A stretch of 64,000 nt of DNA, taken from NCBI GenBank assembly GCA_019802505.1, contig JAFMOC010000002.1, forward strand, positions 5,874,501 to 5,938,500, given 5' to 3'. The notes beneath the pieces were generated by a model. That model had not been told where the DNA came from, searched no databases, and worked only from the letters and a program-made list of their open reading frames with translations. The translations under genes were made by a program, and so were the position numbers. This document shows, in pieces, positions 37,154-47,771 of the stretch (position 1 is its first letter; every line of letters begins with the position of its first letter). The DNA comes from Corydoras sp. C115 (taxonomy: Eukaryota > Chordata > Actinopteri > Siluriformes > Callichthyidae).

Positions 37154-37550
37154 TAGGCTGGCGATTCGATTCGATTCCGATATTTGAGGTCACGATTCGA
37201 TTCAAAATTGATTTTCAATTCAGAATTCATTTTCGATTCAGAAACGATTTTCGATTCAGAAACGATTTTCGATTCAGAAATGATTTTTACAGTTTAAATG
37301 GTCTTTAAATTTTGTTTCAATTATGTGATTGACAAGATGAAACGATGATGTAAACAAATAGAACATCTATTTAAAACAATACTTTCATGTTCCTTCCAGT
37401 ATCAAATCTTTTTGTATCATTTTATATTTATACAAAAATAGAATTGCGCTAAATTAAAATGAGCAGTATTAGGTTCGCCTAGCTGCCTGGCTTTTTCTTA
37501 CATAAAAAACATCTTTCAATGAACAAATAATTCTAAATATATTAATAGAA
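37154..37550. mobile_element. hAT-like fragment with an internal 18-bp tandem repeat
   Basis: TAGGCTGGCGATTCGATTCG resembles degenerate hAT termini rich in CGATTCGATT. Positions 37209-37280 are four 18-bp units centred on CGATTTTCGATTCAGAAA. The right terminus is missing, the element running into an LTR-like segment. Confidence 0.5.
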
Positions 37551-37877
37551 AAGTTTACCATAGTGCATAGTGCACCTGTTCTTCTGTTCTTTATTGAGTT
37601 AATTAACTTTCATTCATGGTCCTCATTTAAGTTTGTTTTGTGCATGTGGTCGGGTGTCTTTTTGTATATATCTCCTGTGTTCCCCTTCCTCAGGGCACGT
37701 CGTTAGTTTTATGTTCGCTCGCGTTGTACCTCCTCTGTTTGTTGGTGTGTCTACACCTTTAAAATAAATTCGATTTCTGCTACCTGTGTGCCTGGCTCCC
37801 TTCAGCACGTTTAGGCGCTGCGGCTCTGCGCTTCTTCTGCGCAGCCGCTTTAAGTCGAGGTAGGCGAGCGTTACAGT
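37551..37877 (+). mobile_element. LTR fragment related to the solo LTR at 33070
   Basis: TGCACCTGTTCTTCTG near its start parallels TGCACCTGTCCCTCG of the LTR at 33070. An AATAAA signal (37763-37768), a CpG-rich 3' part (GGCGCTGCGGCTCTGCGC) and a GTTACA end follow. No 5-bp duplication was found, so boundaries are approximate. Confidence 0.5.
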
Positions 37878-39256
37878 ATGTATGTTTGTATGTATGTCCT
37901 GAAAATGTGTCCAAATTTTTTTCTTCCTTTTCACCCAATGGAATGGACTGCAGCACTGCCCATAAGCCATATTAGGACAAGTGGCTATACAAATAAACTA
38001 ATGATAATATTTTACATTTTACTTTTAGTAACACTGATCATTTAATTTATTAATTAGGTCCAGCAGTGCCAGAAGAAAAAAAATCTAATAAAAAACAACC
38101 ATGTACAATACACCAAAGCAAGAACTCCAGAGTTTCAGAACCAGACATACAGAACTAAAATAATGAACCCTTTGGAACATATTATTTAAAAGATATATTG
38201 TTTAACAGGGGAACCTAGCAAGAAACAGCAGTTTCTTAATGTTCATTGGTGCAAGAACATATGCTGACATGCCAGCAGATTTTTGTTGCTGCCAAAAAAC
38301 AATTAAACTCACATAGCCTGGGTTTACTCAGTCCACCCCATGTTAAAGTCCTCATATTCTTTCTTACCACAAGTTCTTTTTAGGACGGAAAATAAAAATC
38401 CTAAATACTGACTAATGCACAAATCAATGGACACTGTATAGAGATTTAAAATAAAATGTTTTCCTCTATTAAAAAATCTGATGAATTTGGATTTTGTTAT
38501 GAACTTTTATGAATTTGGACTGTCACAATTAACTACTACAATGTTACAAATTCACAACAAAAATAATGCAAATTAGCAATGGAAAGTAAACCTTCTTAAA
38601 TGAAAGGTAAGTCTCATTAACACAGAGGCATAAACAGCTTAGAAAAAAGACACTGTTGATCTTGTTTCCATGCATGTCCATGATGTGCATGATCAAAAAT
38701 CATAAAGACCAGATATTTTAGCATGACCTTCAACATATTCTGACCAGATATCTAGACCTAAACGATTGTGATGTGGTTACAGTGTAACATTCAGAGCCAC
38801 AGTCACCAGCTTTCCCAGCTTTATTTCAGTAGTTTAATAAAAATGTGGTACAGAATGGTAGAAAGTGCTTTTCTGTTATTTGCTCTAAGAATCTCTCTTG
38901 TGGTTAAATTAAATAATATTTTAACTACATTTGCTTTTTGTTTTACAGCATCTTAAAATACATCAAACTATTGCATGCATTAATATTACAGACTTGGTCG
39001 ATGCCAAAACTTCACAAAGTCACATTTTATTATATTCTACATGTAAGAAACCTCTGCCCACCAGAGAGCTTACAGTTAACCTAAATTAAGCGATTTTGCT
39101 TCAACTCAGACCACAGAATAAATAATATCCAATCATTGCTGCAAATGTGATTTAAAAGTTACTTTGTTTGAAGTCGTTATTATTGTGCTAAAGGCAGCAT
39201 GGATGTGCAAGACCAAAGTCATAAAGACGTGACTACAGTAAAAAAAAATTAAAAAA
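37878..39256. other. Intronic sequence without recognised features
   Basis: Nothing recognised. Confidence 0.5.
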
Positions 39257-39281
39257 GATGAGTCTATAAGATGAGTCTAAA

Positions 39282-39359
<78 letters not shown>

Positions 39360-39421
39360 ATAAGTCTATAAGATGAGTCTATAAGATGAGTCTAAAAAAT
39401 ATATATATATATATATATATA
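39257..39421. repeat. Duplicated unit flanking two (AT)n arrays
   Basis: GATGAGTCTATAAGATGAGT followed by CTA, an A run and AT repeats occurs at 39257 and again at 39372. The first AT array is 39285-39355, the second ends at 39421. This suggests a local duplication by slippage or unequal exchange around an AT array. Confidence 0.85.
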
Positions 39422-40267
39422 CAAAATTGTCCATAAAATTCTATAAAACAACACTCCCCATACAGTTAGAAAATAAACAGTAACTGTTTATGACAATGTG
39501 CAAAATCATTGTGGAAAATATTTTATTTTTAGTGTAAAAATGGAATTTGACCAAATGCAGCATATCTTGTTAATCTTTTTTAATTATGTGTGATTTATAA
39601 CTACACATCACACACATACAATTACACTTAAAAAATTCAGCTAAAACAATAAAAATATAAAATGCTCCTTTCACACTTCCACTGAGCCTGCAGCACCAGT
39701 GCAACGTAGAAGTGAGTGTTTAAATCAAAGTCAGAGGGAAGGTGGAGGAAGCCAGCAGGGAAGCATTGGAATCTGCAGGAGGTCAATATTGCTCTGCCAT
39801 TTAATAGAACCAGCATAGGACATTTAAAGCCAGAAGACCCCAAAACCATGGAGATTGGGGTACATGATGGTAACAGTCACTTGGAGGCCCCAATATGCCC
39901 AGTTCTTCCACCAGCACAACACATTTGCACAACTCACAACTTGTGAGCCATGTTTTCATAGACACATTTCTAAAAGCACCTTGGTTGCAATATATGTGCT
40001 TCATATTTTGTACTGTAAAGAATGTTGTGTGTTTACAGGTGATGGCCAAAAACAATGGATATATCTGAATATATGTAGAACTTTATTATACAATTATATA
40101 CGGTTGTAAGCTCTATCTTTGGTGACAGATGACTTGACTCACAATCCAGTGTACCTGCTATTGATTTTCAGTGTGGGCCATGGCTTTGTTCAAGCCAATG
40201 TTTTAACCCATACCTTTGCATGCTGCACACACACCTCAGTGAAAGGTGGAGTATTCACAACCTATAT
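39422..40267. other. Intronic sequence; unassigned moderately GC-rich block 39660-39950
   Basis: Open frames exist on both strands over the block, without recognisable domains. No repeat signature recognised. Confidence 0.45.
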
Positions 40268-40470
40268 CTATACACTTATCAGTCACTTTATTAGGCACAT
40301 CTAACTGTTTCTACACTTATTTTCCATGTCATCAATTCCACTTACCATGCAGATGCATTTGTAATTGTACAGACTATAGTTTAGCTGTAGACAACTATTA
40401 AAGAACGGATCAATCCATCTAAATAACACCTGTGGAGGTCCTTTGTAAAGGGACCTAGTATGTAAATAAA
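40268..40470 (+). mobile_element. Unclassified dispersed repeat, copy 1
   Basis: CACTTTATTAGGCACATCTA, TCAATTCCACTTACC, GACTATAGTTTAGCTG and CTAAATAACACCTGTGGAGG recur with divergence in the same order at 50225-50400, 54960-55180 and 47519-47710. A similar repeat is common in otophysan genomes as I remember them. Class unknown. Confidence 0.45.
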
Positions 40471-41148
40471 TAGATGGATTTCATTCTGCAATTATAATAC
40501 TACAAAGTGCACCAACATGATAACTGGAGCTGATAAAACTGAACAATGAGGGTAGAACAAGAAGGTGTACCCAAAGTGGGCAGTGAATTTATAGTGTAAT
40601 TTTAAACAGTGCATCTCATTGACATTACCTCAGTTTACTGTTTCCCAATGTGGCACAAGATGAAGGCAAGACATCATTTTAGGTAAACCTCGTAGGCTAA
40701 ATGAATCATTTACAACATTCTAATTCATTTAATTACTTTAAATTGCATTTTATAAAGCAATAAACTGTTCAAACTATTTAAAGGCCGGGTTTTCCGCTAA
40801 CCATTGCTCGATCAGAAAAGTTGGTCATAGGAAAAAAGTAAAAATACAAACCCCAATTTGAATAAAGATCTTTATATTCAAAATATGCAACTTTTTACTG
40901 TATTTCGCACCATTTGGCATGAGCTTGCGCAAAAATAACTTGCTGATGTTTCTGAATACAACTGATGTATGGATATTACTTTGCAATGTACAGTTTCATG
41001 TTGCATTTCTTTACAGCTTTAGCTTTGCAAATTACACCAGCTCTAGAGTCCAGCTCTAAAATCACACACATTCAACAGTGATTTTGAGACATGTAGTACA
41101 TACACTTAAATCACACTATCACATACAGAATATGGTTATATTTACATT
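40471..41148. other. Intronic sequence without recognised features
   Basis: Nothing recognised. Confidence 0.5.
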
Positions 41149-41348
41149 ACATACATTTGGTCATTTAGCAGACTCTTTTATCCAAAGCAACGTACAAAGC
41201 GAGCACAGGGTTGGCCAAAGCATTCCTGGAGCAATGAGGGTTAGGGGCCTTGCTTATAGATCTACATTGGTAACTTCAGTGGACCTAGGATTTGAACCCA
41301 CAACCTTTAGATTAATAACCCAGTGCCCTAACCACTGAGCTACCACAC
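41149..41348 (-). mobile_element. tRNA-derived SINE, full-length-like, reverse
   Basis: Reverse complement of the family at 1560: CATTTAGCAGACTCTTTTATCC tail module at left (quoted in part), GAGCAATGAGGGTTAGGGGC middle, and a tRNA-like head at right with B box (GGATTTGAACC on this strand) and A box (CACTGAGCTACC). The two copies differ at many positions, so both are old. Confidence 0.78.
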
Positions 41349-41890
41349 AATGGTTCTTTATTATTTTACAGAGAAAACTTTGTTCATTTTGAGCAAATTT
41401 GTTGTTTTCAGCAACATCATGAGCCTTTCATTCTATTTGCCCCCTATAGAATCTAAAAAAATGATTATAAGTAAAGAAAGGAGTCTATAAGTAAAGAATA
41501 CTACAAGGCACAATGTATAAATAAGGTTGCACCGGGAAGTTTGTTGGTTTACACCACTACATGATAAAATGACAGCAAGATATTCAAGTGGAATCTGACA
41601 TTTCAAAACAACATTTTGATATATATATTGCATATTGTACTGTATACCTTATTTCTGACAATGTCACATTCCAGTGTCAGATCATAATTAACATGAAGCA
41701 TAGTCCTATGAGAAACATTGTTTCTTTCAATGGTTGGAGTGGTCAAATCAATAATACAAAACACAGTTATTCTTTCCACTTAACTACTAATGGTGCTTAT
41801 TGTCCTAGATAATTTAGCAAATGTGATTAGAGAACAAAGTTCATGCAGGTGATTGATAAATATTCTTTGCCATTGAAGTTACAGAGCATT
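41349..41890. other. Intronic sequence without recognised features
   Basis: Nothing recognised. Confidence 0.5.
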
Positions 41891-42670
41891 TGTGTGTGGG
41901 TCTTTTATCCTGGAGATCCTAATACGGGCTAACGTGCACCAGCTGCAGCTTCCCTATTTAAGAAGCTGCTCTGTGGTTGGTAAGTGCAGCAGCCTTGATT
42001 TTGCCACTGTATGGTTCACACTTGCTAGTGTAAGGTTAGTGGGTACGACTGGGCCCATTTAGCGGGGTCAGCTGTGGTACCATCAGGAGATGGGAGGTAT
42101 TTCAGCTCTCTGTTAAGCAGGACAAGTATTTTACCCTAGGAGTTGCTGGGACCTCTGTAGACTAAGACCTCCCAATCAGCAGTGTGTCATATGGAGCCTG
42201 AGCCTACAGCTTAGCCGTTATGGTGTTCCCTTCAGCGGTAATTCTACTAAGTGCTCAGCTCTGACTCAGCAGACCTAGGTTCAAGACCAGGTGACTGAAA
42301 AAATATTAAATTGTGTTTTTCCTTTTTCTAATTGCTGTCTTTCCCCCTTCCCCTCTTCCTCTAAGTTTTAGGTGCAGAGTGGGGAGTAGGTCTACCTCTT
42401 GACTGGAGAAGCTGCATTTGCATCCTGCTCTAAGTCGTGGAGCCTGGTTGGCACCACCTCCAACTCCCCAGTGGCACAGCTGTAGCCCTCTGGTTTAGTG
42501 ATTGGTAGCCCAGGGTTCTAATCCACCCCTTTAGGTTTGAATAACTTCAGTTCTGTTAACGCAGCTTTTTTTTTTTTTGTTTGTTTTTTTTCCCCCCCTT
42601 ATAAATACCTTAAATAAAAGAACCCTTTTTGTTCATCTGCATCTTTGTGTCCTGTTTTCAACTCCTAACA
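41891..42670 (+). mobile_element. Unclassified LTR-like element with tRNA-promoter-like boxes
   Basis: The block is distinctly less AT-rich than its flanks. It starts near TGTGTGTGGG and ends near CCTAACA. A TATA-like TATTTAAGAAG (41955-41965), an AATAAA signal (42613-42618) and a downstream TGTG stretch are as expected of an LTR. Two B-box-like motifs, GGTTCAAGACC (42278-42288) and GGTTCTAATCC (42514-42524), the latter after an A-box-like TGGTTTAGTGATTGG (42491-42505), also fit tRNA-derived SINE units. A T-run then C-run lies at 42568-42598. No target duplication is clear. I cannot place it in a named family. Confidence 0.4.
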
Positions 42671-42729
42671 GAATGTATTTCTGTTTTTTTTAATGTTTTC
42701 TGTTTGATTATATTTAAAGCTATTTTCTA

Positions 42730-42799
42730 AAACTGAGAAGTCTTTAATGTTAAATGATGAGAATGAGAAATAATTTCTACCATAATCATGCAGCCCTAA
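42730..42799. mobile_element. Possible hAT terminus
   Basis: It ends in CATGCAGCCCTA, the reverse of a TAGGGCTG-type hAT terminus like that at 33610. The partner end was not found. Confidence 0.35.
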
Positions 42800-43381
42800 C
42801 TCAGAACTGATAACTGCTCTAGTATTTTACACAGTATAGTTGTTTTTAAATGTCAATTTCAGCTGTTAATAATTCAAGACACATAGTAAATTTACTGTGA
42901 TCTAATTTTGACTTCTTGCATACATGAAACACTTGCTCTCCAGGGACACAGAAACAAGTAATAAGTAACTTATTTCATTCCTAATAGTTTATGTATCCAG
43001 TTAGGCTCTGTTGTGCATAGCTAGCTATTTTTAGGAGCTCTTCAAGAGTGCCTTTTGAAATTTTAAATATATCTTCAACAAAAATTTATGTCACTGCCTA
43101 CTAACATGAACAATTGATACAGAATTACAAACAAAATAACACAAATTCCAGACATTTTGATAAACACGCTGTTTTTGCTTAGTAATTTAGTTATTTTGTG
43201 CATTTGGATTAAGCTAAAGTATTAGAAATAGGACCTTATTTCTTTTGACATATTGATTAGTTAATAGACTGTTGAACAATTGCAACATGTTAACCATTGC
43301 TCTGGTAGAGAACTTTTTAATGTTTAACAAATCTTCAGCAAATATAAACACACTGCTTAGAAAAGACTGTGCCCATTAATT
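42800..43381. other. Intronic sequence without recognised features
   Basis: Nothing recognised. Confidence 0.5.
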
Positions 43382-43677
43382 GTCCATCCATCCATTTTCT
43401 TCCGCTTTATCCTGTATTAGGGTCATGTGGGGGTTCCCCATGCCCATCCAGGGGAGAACGTGTCGGGCGCTGGGCAGATACACCCAGGACAGGGCGCCAA
43501 TCTATCACTGGGCACACACTCATTCACACAGACATTTGGAAAATTCAATTGACTTGATACATGTTTTTGGACTGTGGGAGGAAAACGGAGATCCCAGAGG
43601 AAACTCACACGGACACAAGGAGAACATGCAAACTCCACCCAAAATCCCTAGCGCTGAGAGGCGAACGTGCTAACCAG
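43382..43677 (-). mobile_element. V-SINE, nearly complete
   Basis: Reverse-strand copy with CCATCCATCC tail at left and GCTAACCAGTAAAT at right, so the first bases of the head are lost. The B box region is deleted (CCACCCAAAATCCCTAGCGC). No target duplication is evident. Confidence 0.87.
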
Positions 43678-45290
43678 TAAATGTAATAACTCGTAATTAT
43701 TTAACAAATATACATTAAAGAAAACAAAGTAATGTTTACTGTATAAAAGTTATTTTCTTTTACACATTGGGACTAAACTACACTGAATCATCCCCATTAC
43801 AGCAAAAACACACTTGGTACTCCTCCAGACCAGTTTGTTTCCTTTATTTTTTTTACAGTTGCATATGAAGTATTTTCATGAGAGTGAATGGGCATTTCTG
43901 ACATGCAGCTGTTTTCTGTAGGCTTTACCTGATTTATAAATGTCGACATACTTGTGTCTCATTACAGTTGTATGCACTCTTATCTTCCTATTGCTGAATG
44001 ACTCTGGGAATCTGGCCTCTGTTTCACCTCATTTTTATACACTCATGAAAATGAAAGTTATGAATGACCACTTAAGAGTTTGTGAAATTATAGGAATGAG
44101 TTTCCGCTACATTTTATTTAGTAAGAATTTAAAGGGGTAACAGTTTTGGCACATGTGATAAATTTATGCCATGTATTAGACACACTATTCAGTTAAGATT
44201 ACTAAGATAATAAAACAGCTGGGCCTATAAATCCAGGGATTATATTACTGGCAAAACATTCACATACACTTATACAATATGGTTTAAGGTTCCAAACACC
44301 CTAAAAACTAACAAAATAAAGAAAATGGTGAATGAAACACCAGTCACCTGGAAAACTATAGGATGAAATTGAACCTTTATTGGCGCCAGCCAATATTAGA
44401 CAATTATTCAATACTATTCAAATCTCGGGGTAAAACCTAATTAAGAAAATATCAGTGGCCCATTGTTCCCTGCAATAATACACCTCACACTCTTCTCTTC
44501 AGATTATGACCTAAGTTTTACTCTGGAGCTCGACCTTGGTTTCCATTGTGTTTCTTTAAGTCAGGGTTGAGCAAACAGGAATGACAATTAGCAGAGAAAG
44601 ATTGAAGGGGCTATAAATGTGCAATTGATTTCAAGGTCAAGTTACCTCTTGAGTGGCCTGGTAAAAAATGCCACCATAGTATTAGATGACTGCTGTAGTC
44701 ATATTCTCTTAAAGCTTTGGATAGCCCAACACTGACATAAACTGTAAACACTGCTCGGGAAGAATAAAGGATGATGGCAGGTCATAATTTAGCTATCTGA
44801 CTTTCAGGCTTCTTTGCTTTATCCTGTCTGGGTTGGCACACATCAAAAACAAACCTAGCAAGTAGCCAGCAGGAAGTTAGTAAGATTTAAGTTTGCCGCT
44901 AACAAAGGCATATGCAAATAAACAGCCATGTTATACATCTTATCAAGTATGATCTTGTATACATACTTCAAATCCTATGTCGGCTGAGCCACAACAGAAA
45001 ACAGGATGAATAAATGAACAAATCTTTCCCACAAACACACACATAAGACAAACACTTATAAGCAGAGCCAATATCTGTGTGGTCTCGTTTCAGTCTGTTT
45101 ACATGATGAGCATTTGAGACTTAGTAAATTAGATCCATCCTCCTCTTTGGACAAATGTCCACTCTCTTATCTTAACAGATGGCGGTGAGAGTGAGCCCCA
45201 GATTAATGCACAAGCAGGGTTTAGAGTGGAATAACAATGTCAGTAATTTGGGTCAACAATAAGACAAGGAGCATCTGCAAAACCATTTTT
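43678..45290. other. Intronic sequence without recognised features
   Basis: Nothing recognised. The frame at 43940-44140 looks like chance. Confidence 0.5.
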
Positions 45291-45324
45291 TATCATCATC
45301 AACATTATCATCAACATTATCATT

Positions 45325-45356
<32 letters not shown>

Positions 45357-45369
45357 TAACATCATCAAC
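45291..45369. repeat. (ATC)n microsatellite, imperfect
   Basis: Trinucleotide array with AACATT interruptions. A minus-strand Met-rich frame over it is an artefact. Confidence 0.93.
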
Positions 45370-46514
45370 CAAGATGGGAAAGTCATCACAGGGCCCCTAC
45401 TGGCAAAAATAGCTATGCAGGTAAACATCAGCCTACACTCTAGTATGTGGGCCTATGTCAGTTTTGGCAACATCTCAACATTCCAGAAAAAAACTCATGC
45501 AAGCATAAAATGAACAAAACAGTAAAGATTAGAAGTCTACATAACAGGCTATATTAAAATGCATTACAATTTCAGTTAAACTTTATTTATCTTGTGGAGT
45601 TTTTGTACAGTTTTTACATAAGCATTTAGAGTAACTGCACCTCTGTCAAAGTTAGAAACATGTAATTTATATCTGCCTGCAATGTGAATCATGTACTGAC
45701 TAGCAAGGAAGTTGTGGCACAGTTGGCACATTGCTTTTGGTCAAGTCTAAACACATAAGTCTGAGTGCAATGAGATGTATAAAAAATAATAACAAAAACA
45801 ATCAAAAAAGTTTAAGCTATTCGTTGATTTGTACAATAGAGAGTATTTACTTTAGGTTAATTGCATATTCAGCACCATACAAAAATACATGCAGCAATAA
45901 AAAATCATCAGCAGACAAGGTTTTGAGTAAGTCTCAAAGTTAACATGTATATGATTCAGACTACTTAATATTTATTCAGAAAATTAAGAAACTAGATGTT
46001 TCTAGAAACTAGCAGATACTAGATGTTTTATTTTTAACATATCTCAGCTTTTTATGGACAGAATAAAGCAACAGACAAATTATAAACAAGGTTTACCTAA
46101 TATTAAATTTAAAAAAATTGAGGACTGGTGGAATTGAGGAATTGATCAGAGGACTGGTGGCTTTCACCTAATGAATTTTTCCTTTAATAGGCACAGTAAA
46201 TTTTTTGCGACCTGTTGATTTAAAAAAAAAAGTTGTATAGAGCAGCAGAATAGCTATATTCTTAGAGCAGCTGCATAGTGCTCTGGAATGGTGCTGACAA
46301 AAGAAGTGCGGGGGTATAGGCAATTTTTGTAAAATGATTTAATGGAAAATTTTTTTTTTCATTCAAATTAAAAAATTTTAACAACTGTTCTTGCTGTGTC
46401 TAACATTATATGTGATGTTAATTTAGTTTTTTTTTGCAACATTGCAAAATCACTTCCAGACCACACTACACAAATTACAGTGCACAACATCTCTTACCTA
46501 TTGTTCACTATAAT
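45370..46514. other. Intronic sequence without recognised features
   Basis: Nothing recognised. Confidence 0.5.
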
Positions 46515-46527
46515 AAAGAAGGGGATT

Positions 46528-46857
46528 CATTCATTCATTATCTCCCGCTTTATCCTCTATTAGGGTCGCGGTGGGGTTCCCCATGCCCATCCAGGGGAGA
46601 ACATCTCGGGCGCTAGGCAGATAGACCCAGGACAGGGCACCAATCCATCGCTGGGCACACACTCACTCACACAGACACACTCTATATGAATTCAATTGAC
46701 TTGATCCATGTTTTTGGACTGTGGGAGGAAACCGGAGAACCCGGAGGAAACCCACGCAGACACGGGGAGAACATGGAAACTCCACCCAGATGGGGATTCG
46801 AACCGGGAATCCCTAGTGCTGAGGCGAACGTGCTAACCACTAAGCCACCGTGCCGCC
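46528..46857 (-). mobile_element. V-SINE, near full length
   Basis: Bounded by the 13-bp duplication AAAGAAGGGGATT (46515-46527 and 46858-46870). A short deletion lies after the CACACTCTATAT stretch. It faces away from the plus-strand copy 124 bp downstream. Confidence 0.92.
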
Positions 46858-46981
46858 AAAGAAGGGGATTGCATTTAATAATAATTCTGATTTTTGATCC
46901 AATTTGGTATTGGTATTTTGATCATTTAAAATATATGTTTTGGGCATCAATCATTGTTTTTACCCTAATTGTCTTTTTAAG

Positions 46982-47279
46982 AGCGGCACGGTGGCTTAGT
47001 GGTTAGCACGTTCGCCTCTCAGCGCTAGGGATTCCTCGTTCGAATCCCCATCTGGGTGGAGTTTCCATGTTCTCCCCGTGTCTGCGTGGGTTTCCCCCAC
47101 GATCAAGTCAATTGAATTCTCAAAATTGCCCCATATATAGTGTGTCTGTGTGAGTGTGCCCAGTGATGGATTGGCGCCCTGTCCTTGGTCTATCTGCCCA
47201 GCGCCCGAGACATTCTCCCCTGGATGGGCATGGGGAACCCCACCGCGACCCTAATAGAGGATAAAGCGGGATGAATGAA
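46982..47279 (+). mobile_element. V-SINE with core deletion
   Basis: 12-bp duplication TGTCTTTTTAAG at 46970-46981 and 47280-47291. GTGGGTTTCC joins to CCCACGATCAAG, removing about 45 bp of the most conserved core. The tail is reduced to two GAAT units. Confidence 0.92.
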
Positions 47280-47518
47280 TGTCTTTTTAAGACGTTCTAT
47301 TTAGTAGTCCATTTTTTAATCCACTGATTCTTCAATAAAGTAAGTACTGCTGGTGTGTTCATTTGTTGTTTTGATCAGCTATTGTGGTGTCTTAATATAC
47401 TGTATAAATATCTCATCTGTATCACATGAATCCCACAAACAATCATGTAAGCACAGATGAAGGATTGGAGTATGACTTAAATAAAGTGTGCAAAAAAATA
47501 AGCTACATTCTGTGATTT

Positions 47519-47710
47519 TACATCTACAAGGTGGCATAATTAAGTAGACATACCTAATACAGTGCACTGTAATGAATGTACTGTGTCTAAAAACTCCAGG
47601 AGCACTGTTCAATTCAACTGGACCAGCATGACTACATACTACCAGTATAACATAATTGTCACTTCAGTGCTCATCTACCACCCAAATAATACTTGCTCTG
47701 TTGCCATCCT
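47519..47710 (+). mobile_element. Unclassified dispersed repeat, copy 2 (3' module)
   Basis: ACATCTACAAGGTGGCATAA, AAAAACTCCAGGAGCACTG, GTCACTTCAGTGCTCATC and CACCCAAATAATACTTGCTC follow the order of a repeat I recall from otophysan genomes (CTACAAGGTGGACCAAC to CTGCTCTGTGGTGGTCC). It ends in a GT microsatellite. Shared motifs also occur at 55130-55160 and 57395-57440. Confidence 0.5.

Positions 47711-47769
<59 letters not shown>
47711..47769. repeat. (GT)n microsatellite
   Basis: About 58 bp of GT with one GC unit near the start. The Val-Cys and His-Thr repeat frames are artefacts. Confidence 0.96.

Positions 47770-47771
<2 letters not shown>

Noticed and set aside
45291..45369. Regular short repeats resembling a CRISPR array
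   Set aside because: It is an ATC microsatellite with interruptions; no spacers, and the genome is eukaryotic.
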